Source: Bacteroidales bacterium (GTDB taxonomy: Bacteria > Bacteroidota > Bacteroidia > Bacteroidales > UBA7960). From it: a stretch of DNA of 64,000 nucleotides. The stretch lies in the NCBI GenBank assembly GCA_003550725.1, contig PUKZ01000066.1:1-64000 (forward strand), in the 5' to 3' direction. Shown here in pieces: positions 26,911-37,100 of the stretch (position 1 is the stretch's first letter; each line of letters starts with the position of its first letter). The notes under the pieces were generated by a model, which ran no database searches, was not told the origin of the DNA, and saw only the letters and a program-made list of their open reading frames with translations. The position numbers and the translations under genes are program-made.

Positions 26911-29094
26911 TTACGATGTCTCCAAAACGAATTCGGTCATTAGCCTGTAGAGGTGTATACGAGCATTACCTCCTCTTATGCCATGGTTATGGTCAGGATA
27001 AATCATCAATTCAAAGTCTACATCAGCTTCAATAAGCGCATCGGCCATTTCAATGGTATTCTGATAGTGTACGTTATCATCGGCAGTACCATGAACTAGC
27101 AGGTAGTTACCTTTTATTGAATCCACATGGTTTATGGGGGAATTATCATCATAACCATCAGGATTTTCTTGAGGTGTACGCATATATCTTTCGGTATATA
27201 TAGTATCGTAAAACCTCCAATTAGTAACCGGCGCAATGGCTATAGCCATTGAAAATATGTCATTTCCCTTAGCAAGACACAAAGTAGATAAATAACCACC
27301 ATAGCTCCAGCCAAAAATCCCTATGTTATCTTTGTCAACATAATCAAGTGATGCAAGGTATCTGGCAGCTTCTATTTGATCAATAGTCTCATATTTGCCA
27401 AGCTGCAAATAAGTCATCTTTTTAAACTCCTCTCCCCTGCCACCGGTTCCCCGGTTATCAACCGAAACTACAATATAACCCATCTGGGTTAACATCTGGA
27501 ACCAGGCCCCATTATATGCATTCCACCTATCGATTACAGTTTGAGATCCCGGCCCCCCATATACATACATAAACACAGGATACTCCTTTTCAGGGTCAAA
27601 ATCTTCAGGCTTAATTTTCCAACCATTAAGATCTACATTTTCACTGGTAGTAAAAGTAAAAAATTCAACAGGTACATATCCATATTCGCTTGTAAGCGAG
27701 TCAAGTTCATCATTATCCTGCCTTACCCTTATATTTTCACCTGATGACTTGTGTATGGTATAAGTTGGAGGTGTATTTATGGTTGAATGATTGTTTATAA
27801 AAAATTTATGACCATCGCTAAAAGATGGAGTATTAAACCCTTCTTTTTCGGTAAGTCGTTGTTTATTATTGCCGTTAAGATCAATAGCATACAAATGATT
27901 GGTAAAAGGTGATTCTTCGCAAGAAGTATAATAAACAATATCGTTTGCCTCGTCTATACCGTGAAAGCCGGTAACATCCCAATCTCCCTGGGTTATTTGT
28001 CTTGATTTGTTCCCATCCATATCATAAAGATAAATATGATTAAAACCGTCCTTTTCACTGGTAATAACAAAATGTTCATCGTCATCTAAAAATGTCAGGT
28101 CATCGGTAATGCTTATATAGTAAGAATTGTTTTCTTCATACAATATATTTGTTTTACCCGTATTAGCATCAGCCAGCAATATTTCCAAATGATTCTGGTG
28201 CCTGTTCATTCTCTGAACAGAAAGCTTTTCAGGGTTTCGAGTCCATTTAATACGTGGTATATACTGATCTTTTTCATCGCCTGTATCTACCTGAATAGTT
28301 TCACCGGTGCTAAAATCATAAATATGAATAGTTACAATTGCATTCTCTTCTCCTGCCTTGGGATATTTATACCTGTACTCTTCGGGATAAAGTGTGCCAT
28401 ACTTCATCATAACAAACTCCTTCACATGACTTTCGTTAAATTTGTAAAAAGAAATTTTTTCGCTGTCAGGTGACCAGAAAAACCCCTGTGTAAAAGCAAA
28501 CTCTTCCTCATATACCCAATCAGTGGTGCCGTTGATGATCTCATTATAAACACCATCATCAGTGATTATGCTTTCTTCACCGGATTCTAAGTCTTTAACA
28601 TAAATATTATTATTGCGCACAAATGCAACCATTGTACCACAAGGTGAGAAAGTTGCCAAACGCTGTTTATCTCCCTCAGCCAAAAGACTAAGACTCTCTT
28701 TTTCAATATCCCAAATATAATAAACCGATTCACGTGAACGTCTGTAAATGGATTCGGTTTCAGTGGCAATCAGCAACATAGTCTCATCATCACTGAAATG
28801 ATAATCATCAATACTTACAGGCTCACCATCGTCATCTTGCAAAAGATCTTCCGTTGCAAAAACTGTTTCAAGAAATTCATCAGTCTCATATTCGTAGATG
28901 TTAATTTCCGTTCCATCTTCTATAAGCGAATAACGAATTCCATCTTTCATAGACTTAGCACGCTCAATAGTTTCAGGACGAAAAATATTATCATCCCAGA
29001 TCTTCTCAATGGTGATCCGTCCAGAACTATTATCCTGGGAAAAACATGTTGCAGAAACCAAGATAAAAAAAATAAAAAATGCTTTTTTATACAT
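26911..29094 (-). CDS. Dipeptidyl-peptidase IV (prolyl oligopeptidase family S9B)
   Basis: The 727-residue secreted enzyme has a signal peptide (about 1-19), an eight-bladed beta-propeller (about 40-490) and a C-terminal alpha/beta-hydrolase domain. The catalytic triad is Ser597 in GWSYGGYLS, Asp672 in HGTADDNVH and His704 in PDHNHGI. The DPP-IV-specific double glutamate is visible in WVYEEEFAFTQGFFWSPDS. It should remove Xaa-Pro dipeptides from peptides in the periplasm, part of peptide feeding typical of Bacteroidota. Two possible -7 elements lie upstream on the minus strand (29139-29146 and 29159-29166). It converges with the small secreted protein gene. Confidence 0.93.
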   Translation of the reverse strand: MYKKAFFIFFILVSATCFSQDNSSGRITIEKIWDDNIFRPETIERAKSMKDGIRYSLIEDGTEINIYEYETDEFLETVFATEDLLQDDDGEPVSIDDYHFSDDETMLLIATETESIYRRSRESVYYIWDIEKESLSLLAEGDKQRLATFSPCGTMVAFVRNNNIYVKDLESGEESIITDDGVYNEIINGTTDWVYEEEFAFTQGFFWSPDSEKISFYKFNESHVKEFVMMKYGTLYPEEYRYKYPKAGEENAIVTIHIYDFSTGETIQVDTGDEKDQYIPRIKWTRNPEKLSVQRMNRHQNHLEILLADANTGKTNILYEENNSYYISITDDLTFLDDDEHFVITSEKDGFNHIYLYDMDGNKSRQITQGDWDVTGFHGIDEANDIVYYTSCEESPFTNHLYAIDLNGNNKQRLTEKEGFNTPSFSDGHKFFINNHSTINTPPTYTIHKSSGENIRVRQDNDELDSLTSEYGYVPVEFFTFTTSENVDLNGWKIKPEDFDPEKEYPVFMYVYGGPGSQTVIDRWNAYNGAWFQMLTQMGYIVVSVDNRGTGGRGEEFKKMTYLQLGKYETIDQIEAARYLASLDYVDKDNIGIFGWSYGGYLSTLCLAKGNDIFSMAIAIAPVTNWRFYDTIYTERYMRTPQENPDGYDDNSPINHVDSIKGNYLLVHGTADDNVHYQNTIEMADALIEADVDFELMIYPDHNHGIRGGNARIHLYRLMTEFVLETS

Positions 29095-29328
29095 AATTGG
29101 CAGCTTTTACAAATTAATAATTAATAAACATAAACTTTCAAAACTACTATGAATATGCCAAATATATGACTTTTTTCGTAAAAGCTAATCTATGTATAGA
29201 TATAATTTATAAGGCAATAAAATAATGACGGCTGCCTGTCAATAAATAACTTTTAGTTGGTATAAAACCATTAAAAACCTTATAATTAATAGTTGACCAA
29301 AATTCCGGTTTACCAAATAATAAGTTAC

Positions 29329-30489
29329 TTATTCATATCTTAATATAACATCAAAAAGATCCTGACTCTCATTCCTATGGCGCCTGTCAGAAATCTTCAA
29401 ATAATATTGATCAATCTCTTCAATCTCAAATTCGGCAGGTAGTCTTGACTTGGATTTTAGCTCTTTTAGTTTATTGGGATCGTCAGGATCAAGCGAATAA
29501 AATGCAACGGTCGGATCTATATCGCCATGATTTCTTGACATAATCCTGAGTTTTCCTGTATTTTCAGGATTAATTTTGAAAAAATCTTTGTCTCCTTTCG
29601 GGAATATAGCAATCTGTATTGTATCATTTAGTCCTATCTCTTTTGCATCTGTAAAATGATCATTGGGTTCATACTTATCCATTTCAGGAATAAAGTTGAC
29701 TTTCCAGTTAAAAAGATCTTTTGATTCATTTCTTCCCCGCCTGTCATTAAGCACTACGTAGTAATCACCGGGTTCAGTCACAGCCACAGCTGTTGGCAGT
29801 CTTTCTATACCTCTAATAACATCAACTTTTTCTTCTCCATACTCATCATAAATAGCATAATAAGCTCTCAATTCTAAGTTATCAGGCACATTCCTTGCTT
29901 TTGTCTGCAAATAACCTTGTTCTTCAACTCTAAACTTAAACCAGTCTTCATCATACCTGGGATAAATTGCTGATTTGTACTCTTCGCCAAACTCCAATTC
30001 TACAGCTTCCTCCACACTATTATTAGGCTCATGAGGGTCAAATTCTTCAACAAAGTTAAATTTAACATAAAATTCATCTTCTGAATATTGCCTTGGTGAT
30101 CTTGCGTTTATTCTGACAAAATAATTGCCTTCTTCCAAAACATGCATAGCACAAGGCGTTCGTAAAAAATCTGTTAGATAATTTTCTTGTTGCTCTCCCC
30201 ATTCATCGAAAGTAGCTAAGCGAGCCCTGGGAGTCCCTATTCCGTCAGGCACATCTCTTACAAGAACTTGCAAATAACCTTGACCGGGCACTTCCACTTC
30301 ATACCAGTCAACATCACCTTCGGGATAAATAGCCATTGAAAACTCAGTTCCAAGGCTGATTGTATTGGCCTGATAAATTTCGTCATTAGGCTCAATTGAA
30401 GCATTATCTTTTGATGGTCCGCATGACACGACCAAAAACACAAAAACCATTGTAATAATTGCAAAAGTATTTATTTTCATGACTAACAC
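29329..30489 (-). CDS. Lipoprotein with three PPC-like beta-sandwich repeats
   Basis: The 386-residue protein starts with a lipoprotein signal (VFVFLVVSC, lipidated Cys23) and then has three repeats of about 115-120 residues. They begin at EPNDEIYQANTISLG (about 33), EPNNSVEEAVELEFG (about 154) and EPNDHFTDAKEIGLN (about 271). Each continues with a D-W/F segment (GDVDWYEVEVPGQGYL, DEDWFKFRVEEQGYL, DKDFFKINPENTGKL). This is the pattern of bacterial pre-peptidase C-terminal (PPC-like) domains, which act as binding or stabilising modules. There is no catalytic domain, so the protein is a stand-alone surface or periplasmic binding array. A second ATG at 30480 is an alternative start. Confidence 0.8.
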   Translation of the reverse strand: MLVMKINTFAIITMVFVFLVVSCGPSKDNASIEPNDEIYQANTISLGTEFSMAIYPEGDVDWYEVEVPGQGYLQVLVRDVPDGIGTPRARLATFDEWGEQQENYLTDFLRTPCAMHVLEEGNYFVRINARSPRQYSEDEFYVKFNFVEEFDPHEPNNSVEEAVELEFGEEYKSAIYPRYDEDWFKFRVEEQGYLQTKARNVPDNLELRAYYAIYDEYGEEKVDVIRGIERLPTAVAVTEPGDYYVVLNDRRGRNESKDLFNWKVNFIPEMDKYEPNDHFTDAKEIGLNDTIQIAIFPKGDKDFFKINPENTGKLRIMSRNHGDIDPTVAFYSLDPDDPNKLKELKSKSRLPAEFEIEEIDQYYLKISDRRHRNESQDLFDVILRYE

Positions 30490-30719
30490 AATTTTTGTTA
30501 TGAAATAAGATTTTACCGTAAAACTACAGATAATTTTATTATAAAATTAAAAAAAAATAGAAAAAATGATTTAAATTAACCGAATAGCAGTGGTTTTAAA
30601 AATTAAGAGGTTAGCTATTACATTAACATTAAAATTAAGTTAATTGAACTTCACTGGTTTAACAACCATTACGAAACTCAATTTTATTATTTTGATCGTT
30701 AATAAAATTTTCAGACAGC

Positions 30720-31811
30720 TTACTCCGATAATGATATGTTAATTAATTCATAGCTTCTTTTTCCCATTCCAATTTTTTCGGCATGTTCTAATTGTATGGT
30801 AGAATCAATATTGTGTTGTTTCATAAATTTATCAACTCCCGAATCAAAATCATGTCCTTTTGCTTGTTTTACAAGATCATAAGCTGCCTGATCAATTGCA
30901 ACAGGATCTTTTGAGGCAATTATACCGATATCGGGAATCAGTGGATGATTTCTCCATGGCAAACAATCACAACCGGGAGTTACATCGAAAATAAAATTGA
31001 AATACAATGATTTCTTTTCTTTACCTTTCACGGCACCCCATGCAAATTCGGAAGTTTTTTCCTGCAGTTTCGCGGTTTCGGAAGAATCTTTGACTTTTAT
31101 TGCATTTTCGGGGCATACAATTTTGCATTCTCCACACCCTATACATTTTTCAAGATTGATATTGGCATATTTTTCGACCTTTATTGCGTCAACAGGGCAC
31201 CACTCAACACACTTTCCACATGCTATACACTTGTTTATCTTCACAAAAGGTTTTACATCATAATGCATCATAAGTTTTCCGGCTCTGGAGGCACAGCCCA
31301 TGCCAAGATTTTTTAGGGTGCCACCAAAGCCTGTCATATCATGCCCCTTAAAATGAGAAACTCCAACTATTGCATCTGCCTGGTAAAAAGCGGCACCAAT
31401 TTTAACTTCTTTAAAGTGTTTTCCATCAATACTTACATTATAAAACTCGTTGCCGTGCAGCCCATCTGCTATAACAACCGGGGCATCAATTACAGGCCGA
31501 AGCCATCCGTTATCCTGTGCAGTGCGGTGATGATCAACTGCATTAGCTCTACTGCCTACATAAAGCGTATTGGTATCAGCTAAAAATGGTTTACCCCCTG
31601 CCTCTATAATAGCCTCGGCAATGGGCGAAACCTGCACAGGACGTATAAAGGTGTCAATACCTTTTTCACCAAAATGAACCTTGAGGGCAATTAAATCATC
31701 TTTATTATAAGTAATACCTTCACCTGCCATTTTAAAAAGTTTCCTGATACGATTAAGCAGATTATCATCTTTAGATTTAGATGATAAATCAGAAAAGTAA
31801 ACTTTTGTCAT
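30720..31811 (-). CDS. DUF362 protein with two 4Fe-4S ferredoxin clusters
   Basis: The 363-residue cytoplasmic protein combines a DUF362 domain (about 1-185 and 235-360; HFGEKGIDTFIRPV and SHFKGHDMTGFGGTLKNLGM) with an inserted ferredoxin domain. CIACGKCVEWCPVDAI begins near residue 194 and CIGCGECKIVCPENAI near 223, which supplies two complete 4Fe-4S ligand sets. The family is widespread in anaerobes, is of unknown exact function and is presumably a redox protein. It forms no clear operon with its neighbours. Confidence 0.9.
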   Translation of the reverse strand: MTKVYFSDLSSKSKDDNLLNRIRKLFKMAGEGITYNKDDLIALKVHFGEKGIDTFIRPVQVSPIAEAIIEAGGKPFLADTNTLYVGSRANAVDHHRTAQDNGWLRPVIDAPVVIADGLHGNEFYNVSIDGKHFKEVKIGAAFYQADAIVGVSHFKGHDMTGFGGTLKNLGMGCASRAGKLMMHYDVKPFVKINKCIACGKCVEWCPVDAIKVEKYANINLEKCIGCGECKIVCPENAIKVKDSSETAKLQEKTSEFAWGAVKGKEKKSLYFNFIFDVTPGCDCLPWRNHPLIPDIGIIASKDPVAIDQAAYDLVKQAKGHDFDSGVDKFMKQHNIDSTIQLEHAEKIGMGKRSYELINISLSE

Positions 31812-31980
31812 ATTATAATCTCTCTTTTAATATTAACACGTATGAAATTATATTTAATCACCTGATATTAGATAATATAAATAACAAACGCTATTCCCGA
31901 AACAATTTCCACAGACAGGTACAAGCCCTTTCAACTATGAAATTTTCTACTCAAAAATAATATCATTGCTTATAAGAGCT

Positions 31981-33504
31981 CTATCTATAAACAAAATTTT
32001 CCCATTCTTCAAATAGTTTTCTATCCATGACCTTAGGAACTTTGGTTTGTCCGCCTTTTTTATTTTTTGCTTCAACCCAATCATGAAAAAGTTTTACCGG
32101 TATCAATTTTACCTGGGGATTATCAAGCGCTTTACTACGAGCAACTTTATAGTTTTTATTTTTTATCTGCAATATTTTGTCAAGCTGTTTTGCCATAGTG
32201 GTTTCATCAATATTAAAATCACATTCTTTACAACCAAAATACCACCGGTGAATATAACTTCCTTCACATTTAACAGCATTAACCGTAAACTCCTGGATAT
32301 TAATATTGTATTCTATCTCCAACTCTTTAACAGCATTCACCATCTGATACTCCGAAAGTTGTGACCCAACCACATTTAAAAAAGATTTTGTTCTTCCGGT
32401 TAATTTAATTTCAACTTTTTCTTTATCGGTAAATTTAACCGTATCACCTATCATATAACGCCATGCACCTGCAACTGTACTTATAATGAGAATATAGTCA
32501 ACTCCTTCTTCCACTTCAGCTATTGTCAGTGCTTTGGCATTTTCAGCAACCCTACCGTCATCATTTAAGTTTTCGGAAGTTAAAGGAACAAACTCAAAGA
32601 AAACACCATTATTTGTTAGCAAAGTCATTGAATCAGTATCTGTTTTAAGTTGTGATGCCAGGTAGCCCTCGGATGCAAGGTATGTGTCAAGTATAATAAT
32701 AGGCCGGCCTAAAATCTTCTCGAAGCTTTTTCTATATGGTTCAAAATTCACGCCACCCGATGTAAACACTTCCAGGTTGGGCCATATCTCATGGATGTTT
32801 TTTAGTCCGTTATATTCAATTATCCTTTTTAACATAAGTTCTATCCATGAGGGCATTCCTGATAATCCTCCTATGTTCCAATCAGGTGCATTTATGGCTA
32901 TTTGCTTAACCCTTTCATCCCAATTATTAATGGAAGAAATTTTACTGCCTGGTTTATAAAATCTTCTAAACCAAAAAGGTATATTATATGCACTTATTCC
33001 ACTTATTTCACCTTCAAGATGGCCTTTTACTTCCTTAAGATCTGTAGAGCTGCCAAGCATCAAAATTTCTGTCTCAAAAAATGATGATGGTAAGTCAAAT
33101 TTGGCTATACTCAATAACTGCTTTATTCCTGCATTTCTAATACTGATAAGCATATCATCAGTAACCGGAATGTATTTTGTGTTGCTTGTCGTCCCACTAC
33201 TCAAAGCAAAAAAATCAGGCCTTCCAGGCCATGTCACATCAGAAACACCTGAATAAACATCTTTCCACCATTCGCTGTATATTTTATCATAATCGTAATA
33301 AGGAATACGAGATGAGAAAGCTTGATAAGAATCCTTTTCATTTAATATCTCTTCAAATTTATAAAACTTACCAAAGGATGTGTTTTTAGCCTTTTCTAAA
33401 ATATCATTAAACAGTTGTTGCTGGGCAGGCACAGGATCAGGCGTATCAATAATATTATTTGATATTTCAATTGCCTTTTTTATTATTTCGCCAATTATTG
33501 CCAT
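31981..33504 (-). CDS. GH3-family (auxin-responsive promoter-like) acyl-adenylating protein
   Basis: The 507-residue protein belongs to the GH3 family of the ANL adenylating superfamily. The ATP-binding signature is FFALSSGTTSNTKYIPVT (about 97-114). Further family pieces are LEVFTSGGVNFEPYRK, TYLASEGYLASQ, and TGRTKSFLNVVGSQLSE at the hinge to the C-terminal domain. In plants GH3 enzymes conjugate amino acids to auxin or jasmonate; bacterial members are common in Bacteroidota but their acid and amine substrates are not established. No pathway genes sit next to it, so no substrate is inferred. Confidence 0.9.
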   Translation of the reverse strand: MAIIGEIIKKAIEISNNIIDTPDPVPAQQQLFNDILEKAKNTSFGKFYKFEEILNEKDSYQAFSSRIPYYDYDKIYSEWWKDVYSGVSDVTWPGRPDFFALSSGTTSNTKYIPVTDDMLISIRNAGIKQLLSIAKFDLPSSFFETEILMLGSSTDLKEVKGHLEGEISGISAYNIPFWFRRFYKPGSKISSINNWDERVKQIAINAPDWNIGGLSGMPSWIELMLKRIIEYNGLKNIHEIWPNLEVFTSGGVNFEPYRKSFEKILGRPIIILDTYLASEGYLASQLKTDTDSMTLLTNNGVFFEFVPLTSENLNDDGRVAENAKALTIAEVEEGVDYILIISTVAGAWRYMIGDTVKFTDKEKVEIKLTGRTKSFLNVVGSQLSEYQMVNAVKELEIEYNINIQEFTVNAVKCEGSYIHRWYFGCKECDFNIDETTMAKQLDKILQIKNKNYKVARSKALDNPQVKLIPVKLFHDWVEAKNKKGGQTKVPKVMDRKLFEEWENFVYR

Positions 33505-34149
33505 AAAAATTAAATAAGTTTTTAATTTCTAAATTGAAATTTATAAATAATAACCGAACGTGCCGATCAACAAAAGATCGTGACCGAAAAAAGTAAGATT
33601 GTGAGCTCGTGAGCGCCTTAAAATTATTTTTTGTGAACAAAAAACAATAATCGAAACTCAATGAAACTTACATATTTATTATTTAACCGGTATTTCCCGA
33701 ATAATCGGCATCCCGTTTTCGCCCGGCAGTAATTTCTTATTTCTTATTTGTTTTTTAATTCATTTTATAATTTCGGGTATCTTATAAACTTCAGCCCCTC
33801 AAAATTAGAAAATATAAATTATTTGTCAGGCATGCTTTAGTTACAAAAAACCTTTTTAGATTAAATTATTTTAATTAATACATTGATGTTTTAAATTAAA
33901 ACTCAAAATTGATAAAAATGTCATACATTATGCGAATTTTTACTTCAAATAAAAAAAATATAAAACACGGCCCGTTTGTACTAATTTTTTTAACATTTTA
34001 GCAACCGATATATTAATTTAGTGAAACCAACAAATTAATAAAGAAGAAGGGAAGAAATAAGCTTAGTATTTCTTCCCTTAATTTTTTTTTAAATTTTGCT
34101 ATAACTGTAATTGGTCTAAGCAAACAATTATTGGTAGTCAGCCACAATA
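33505..34149. other. 645-bp gene-free stretch between GH3 and secDF
   Basis: No protein-like frame longer than about 30 codons is visible. The 33550-33620 part has a less AT-rich piece with repeated GATCGTGA/GTGAGCTCGTGAGCG-like words. The only strong structure is the 12-bp-stem hairpin at 34047-34079. Confidence 0.55.
34047..34079 (-). terminator. Strong 12-bp-stem hairpin behind secDF
   Basis: AAGGGAAGAAAT (34047-34058) pairs perfectly with ATTTCTTCCCTT (34068-34079) around a 9-base loop. The hairpin lies about 70 bases beyond the secDF stop. On the plus strand it is followed by AATTTTTTTTT, a better poly-T tail than on the minus strand (CTTCTTTATTAATTT), yet there is no plus-strand gene upstream. 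It most simply terminates secDF, with the A-tract on the approaching side; termination of an unseen plus-strand transcript is the alternative. Confidence 0.65.
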
Positions 34150-37100
34150 TTAATTCTTAATTTTGGCCTTAGCTTTTTTATTATTAATTTTTCGGATCAT
34201 CAGGTCATATGCAACCGGCGTGGCATTGAACAGGGATGAATAAGTACCCACTGCTACACCAATCATCAATGCAAACGCAAATCCTCTAATCACTTCACCG
34301 CCAAACAAGAATATTATCAGAAGAACTAACAAAGTGGTTCCTGATGTATTTAATGTTCTTGATAGTACGCTGTTTAATGCCCCGTTGATATTTGTTTTAA
34401 GATCACGTTTAGGATAAAGTTTTGTATACTCACGTATTCTGTCGAAAATAATAACAGTATCGTTAATTGAATAGCCAATAATTGTAAGAATAGCGGCAAT
34501 GAAAGCCTGATCTATTTCAAGGCTAAACGGTACGACATTGTATAACAGTGAGTATATTGAAAGTACAATAATTGAATCGTGAAATAATGTTACCATACCT
34601 CCGGCTCCAAACTGCCATTTTTTAAATCTAACAGCAATATAGAAGAAAATGATGACCAGTGCTATGGCAATGGCTATAACGGCTGCTTCTCTGATATCTC
34701 TTGCAACAGAGGGACCTACCAATTGCGAACTCAAACGCCCGATTATTTTATCCTCATCATCTGATCTAAACTCTTCAAAACTAATTGGGTCTACAAAAAA
34801 GTCTTTCACACCTTCATACACAGTTCTTTCTACAATAGAGTCAACTTCCGGAGCTGTTTCTTCAATAAGGTATCCGGTAGTAATCTCAACCTGGCTTGAT
34901 GGACCAAATGTCTTAACCTCCGGAGCTTCCTCAAACTGTTCCATGAGTGAATTCCTTATTTCAACAGTGTTCACATCCTGATCAAAACGTACAATATATG
35001 AACGCCCACCTGAAAAATCAACTCCGTAGCTTAATCCGCGAGATGCAAGAGATCCTACACCAACTATTATTACTATTGCAGAAATAATATAAAAACGCTT
35101 TCTAACTCCTATAAAATCAAAATTAACTTTTGTAAGTACATTTTTGGTTATCCTGTTATCGAAATTAATCTTAACATTTTTATCCAGCCAATAAGTAAAT
35201 ACCAGGCGCGACAAAAATATTGCCGTAAATAATGAGCATATAATACCTATTATCAAAGTAGTGGCAAATCCCTGAACCGGGCCGGTACCAAACATATACA
35301 ATACGATTCCTGTCAAAAGTGTGGTAACATTACCGTCGACTATGGCAGAATAAGCATTCTTATATCCATCACTAATGGCAAGTCTTTGACCTTTACCGGC
35401 ACGTAATTCTTCCAGTATCCGTTCGTAAATAATTACATTGGCATCAACAGCCATACCTAAGGTTAGTACAATACCGGCAATTCCGGGTAATGTTAAGGCA
35501 GCACCAAGAGAAGCCAGTACTCCTAAAATGAAGAACATGTTGGTTAAAAGCGCCATATCTGCTACAAGCCCGGCCCTGTTATAATAGAAAGCCATATAAA
35601 TAAGCACTATAATGAAGGCTATTACAAAAGATGATAAACCGCTTTGTATTGCTTCACGGCCAAGTGAAGGACCAACAACGGCCTCTTCAACTATCCGGGC
35701 AGGTGCAGGTAATGAACCGGCACGCAATATATTAGCAAGGTCTTGTGCTTCCTGCACAGTAAAATTTCCTGAAATGGAAGATCGCCCTCCAGTAATTTCA
35801 GCCTGAACTGTAGGATATGAGTAAGCATAACCATCAAGTACAATTGCTATTGAGCTGCCAATATTATCGGCAGTCAACCGGCGCCAGGTCCGGGCACCTT
35901 CTCTATTCATCGACATGGAAATTTCAGGATTTCCATATTGGTCATAATCCTGGCGTGCATCAGTAATAACTTCACCATCAAGTGGGGCTGAGCCGTCGCG
36001 AGTAGTTTCTCTAATTGCTATAAGAGCCCTCACATTTTCATCACCATGCATGGGATTAATATCCCAATAAAGTCTCATATCTCGTGGCAAGATCTGCCTA
36101 ACATCATCCTTTCTTAACAAATGATTAACTTTGGCCGTATCCTGAATATTAGCATAACCAACTACCGGGCCACGGCCGGGATACATATTACCGCTTTCGT
36201 CAGGAATAAAAGCAGGATTAAGAAATGCAAACAAAGGATTATCTTTGGCAAAATCAGCAAATCGATCTTCATCCTCGGGAGTCACTTCTCCTGAAAGAAG
36301 ATCAAGCAGATCTGCTTCTTCAGCCTCAAGATCCTCTTCATCAACTTCTGCCAGCAATTCATCTAAATCATCGTCAGGCTCTTCAGCTAAGTCTTCTCTA
36401 ACCGGTTCATCATCAACACCTGCACCAACTGGCATTACATCAGGATCAGCTTCCTCAACTTCTTCAGCTAATTCATGCACATCTATACCCCGCAATTGTT
36501 CATTTGCCTGAACAAAATAATTATATACATCACTAAAATTATATGTTTCCCAAAATTCTAATTTTGCAGTACCTTGCAGCAAGCTTCTTATTCTGTCAGG
36601 TTCTTTTATACCCGGCATTTCAATAAGTATCCTGCCTGAGCGTTGCAAACGTTGGATATTAGGTTGTGCAACACCAAAACGGTCAATACGGGTACGTAAA
36701 ATGTTAAATGATCTGTCAACTGCATCATCAACTTCATTTTGTAATACAGAAAGAACCTCATCATTGCTTGAGTCATGACTTATATGGTCACGTAATTGAT
36801 CGGTAGTAAAAATAGCTGCCAGGCGGGCATTAGGATCAATCTCTTCAAAAGCTTCACCAAAAAGCTTGACATAATCCTCCCTTCTTTCACGCTCCATTTT
36901 ATTTGCACGTTCAATGGCTTCCAAAAAAGCAGGATCCTGGCTATTGCCCGATAAAGCTCTAATGATGGCCGGCACTGAAACTTCAAGGGTAACATTCATA
37001 CCCCCTCTTAAATCAAGACCAAGATTTAACTCACGCTCTTTGCATTCACGAAAAGTATATTGCCTGATTCCAATATTATAAACAACTTCATTCATCATCG

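Noticed and set aside
36245-36511. Ser-rich plus-strand frame opposite the acidic part of secDF
   Set aside because: The Ser/Ala repeat is the complement of Asp/Glu codons in SecDF, so it is a shadow and not a gene.
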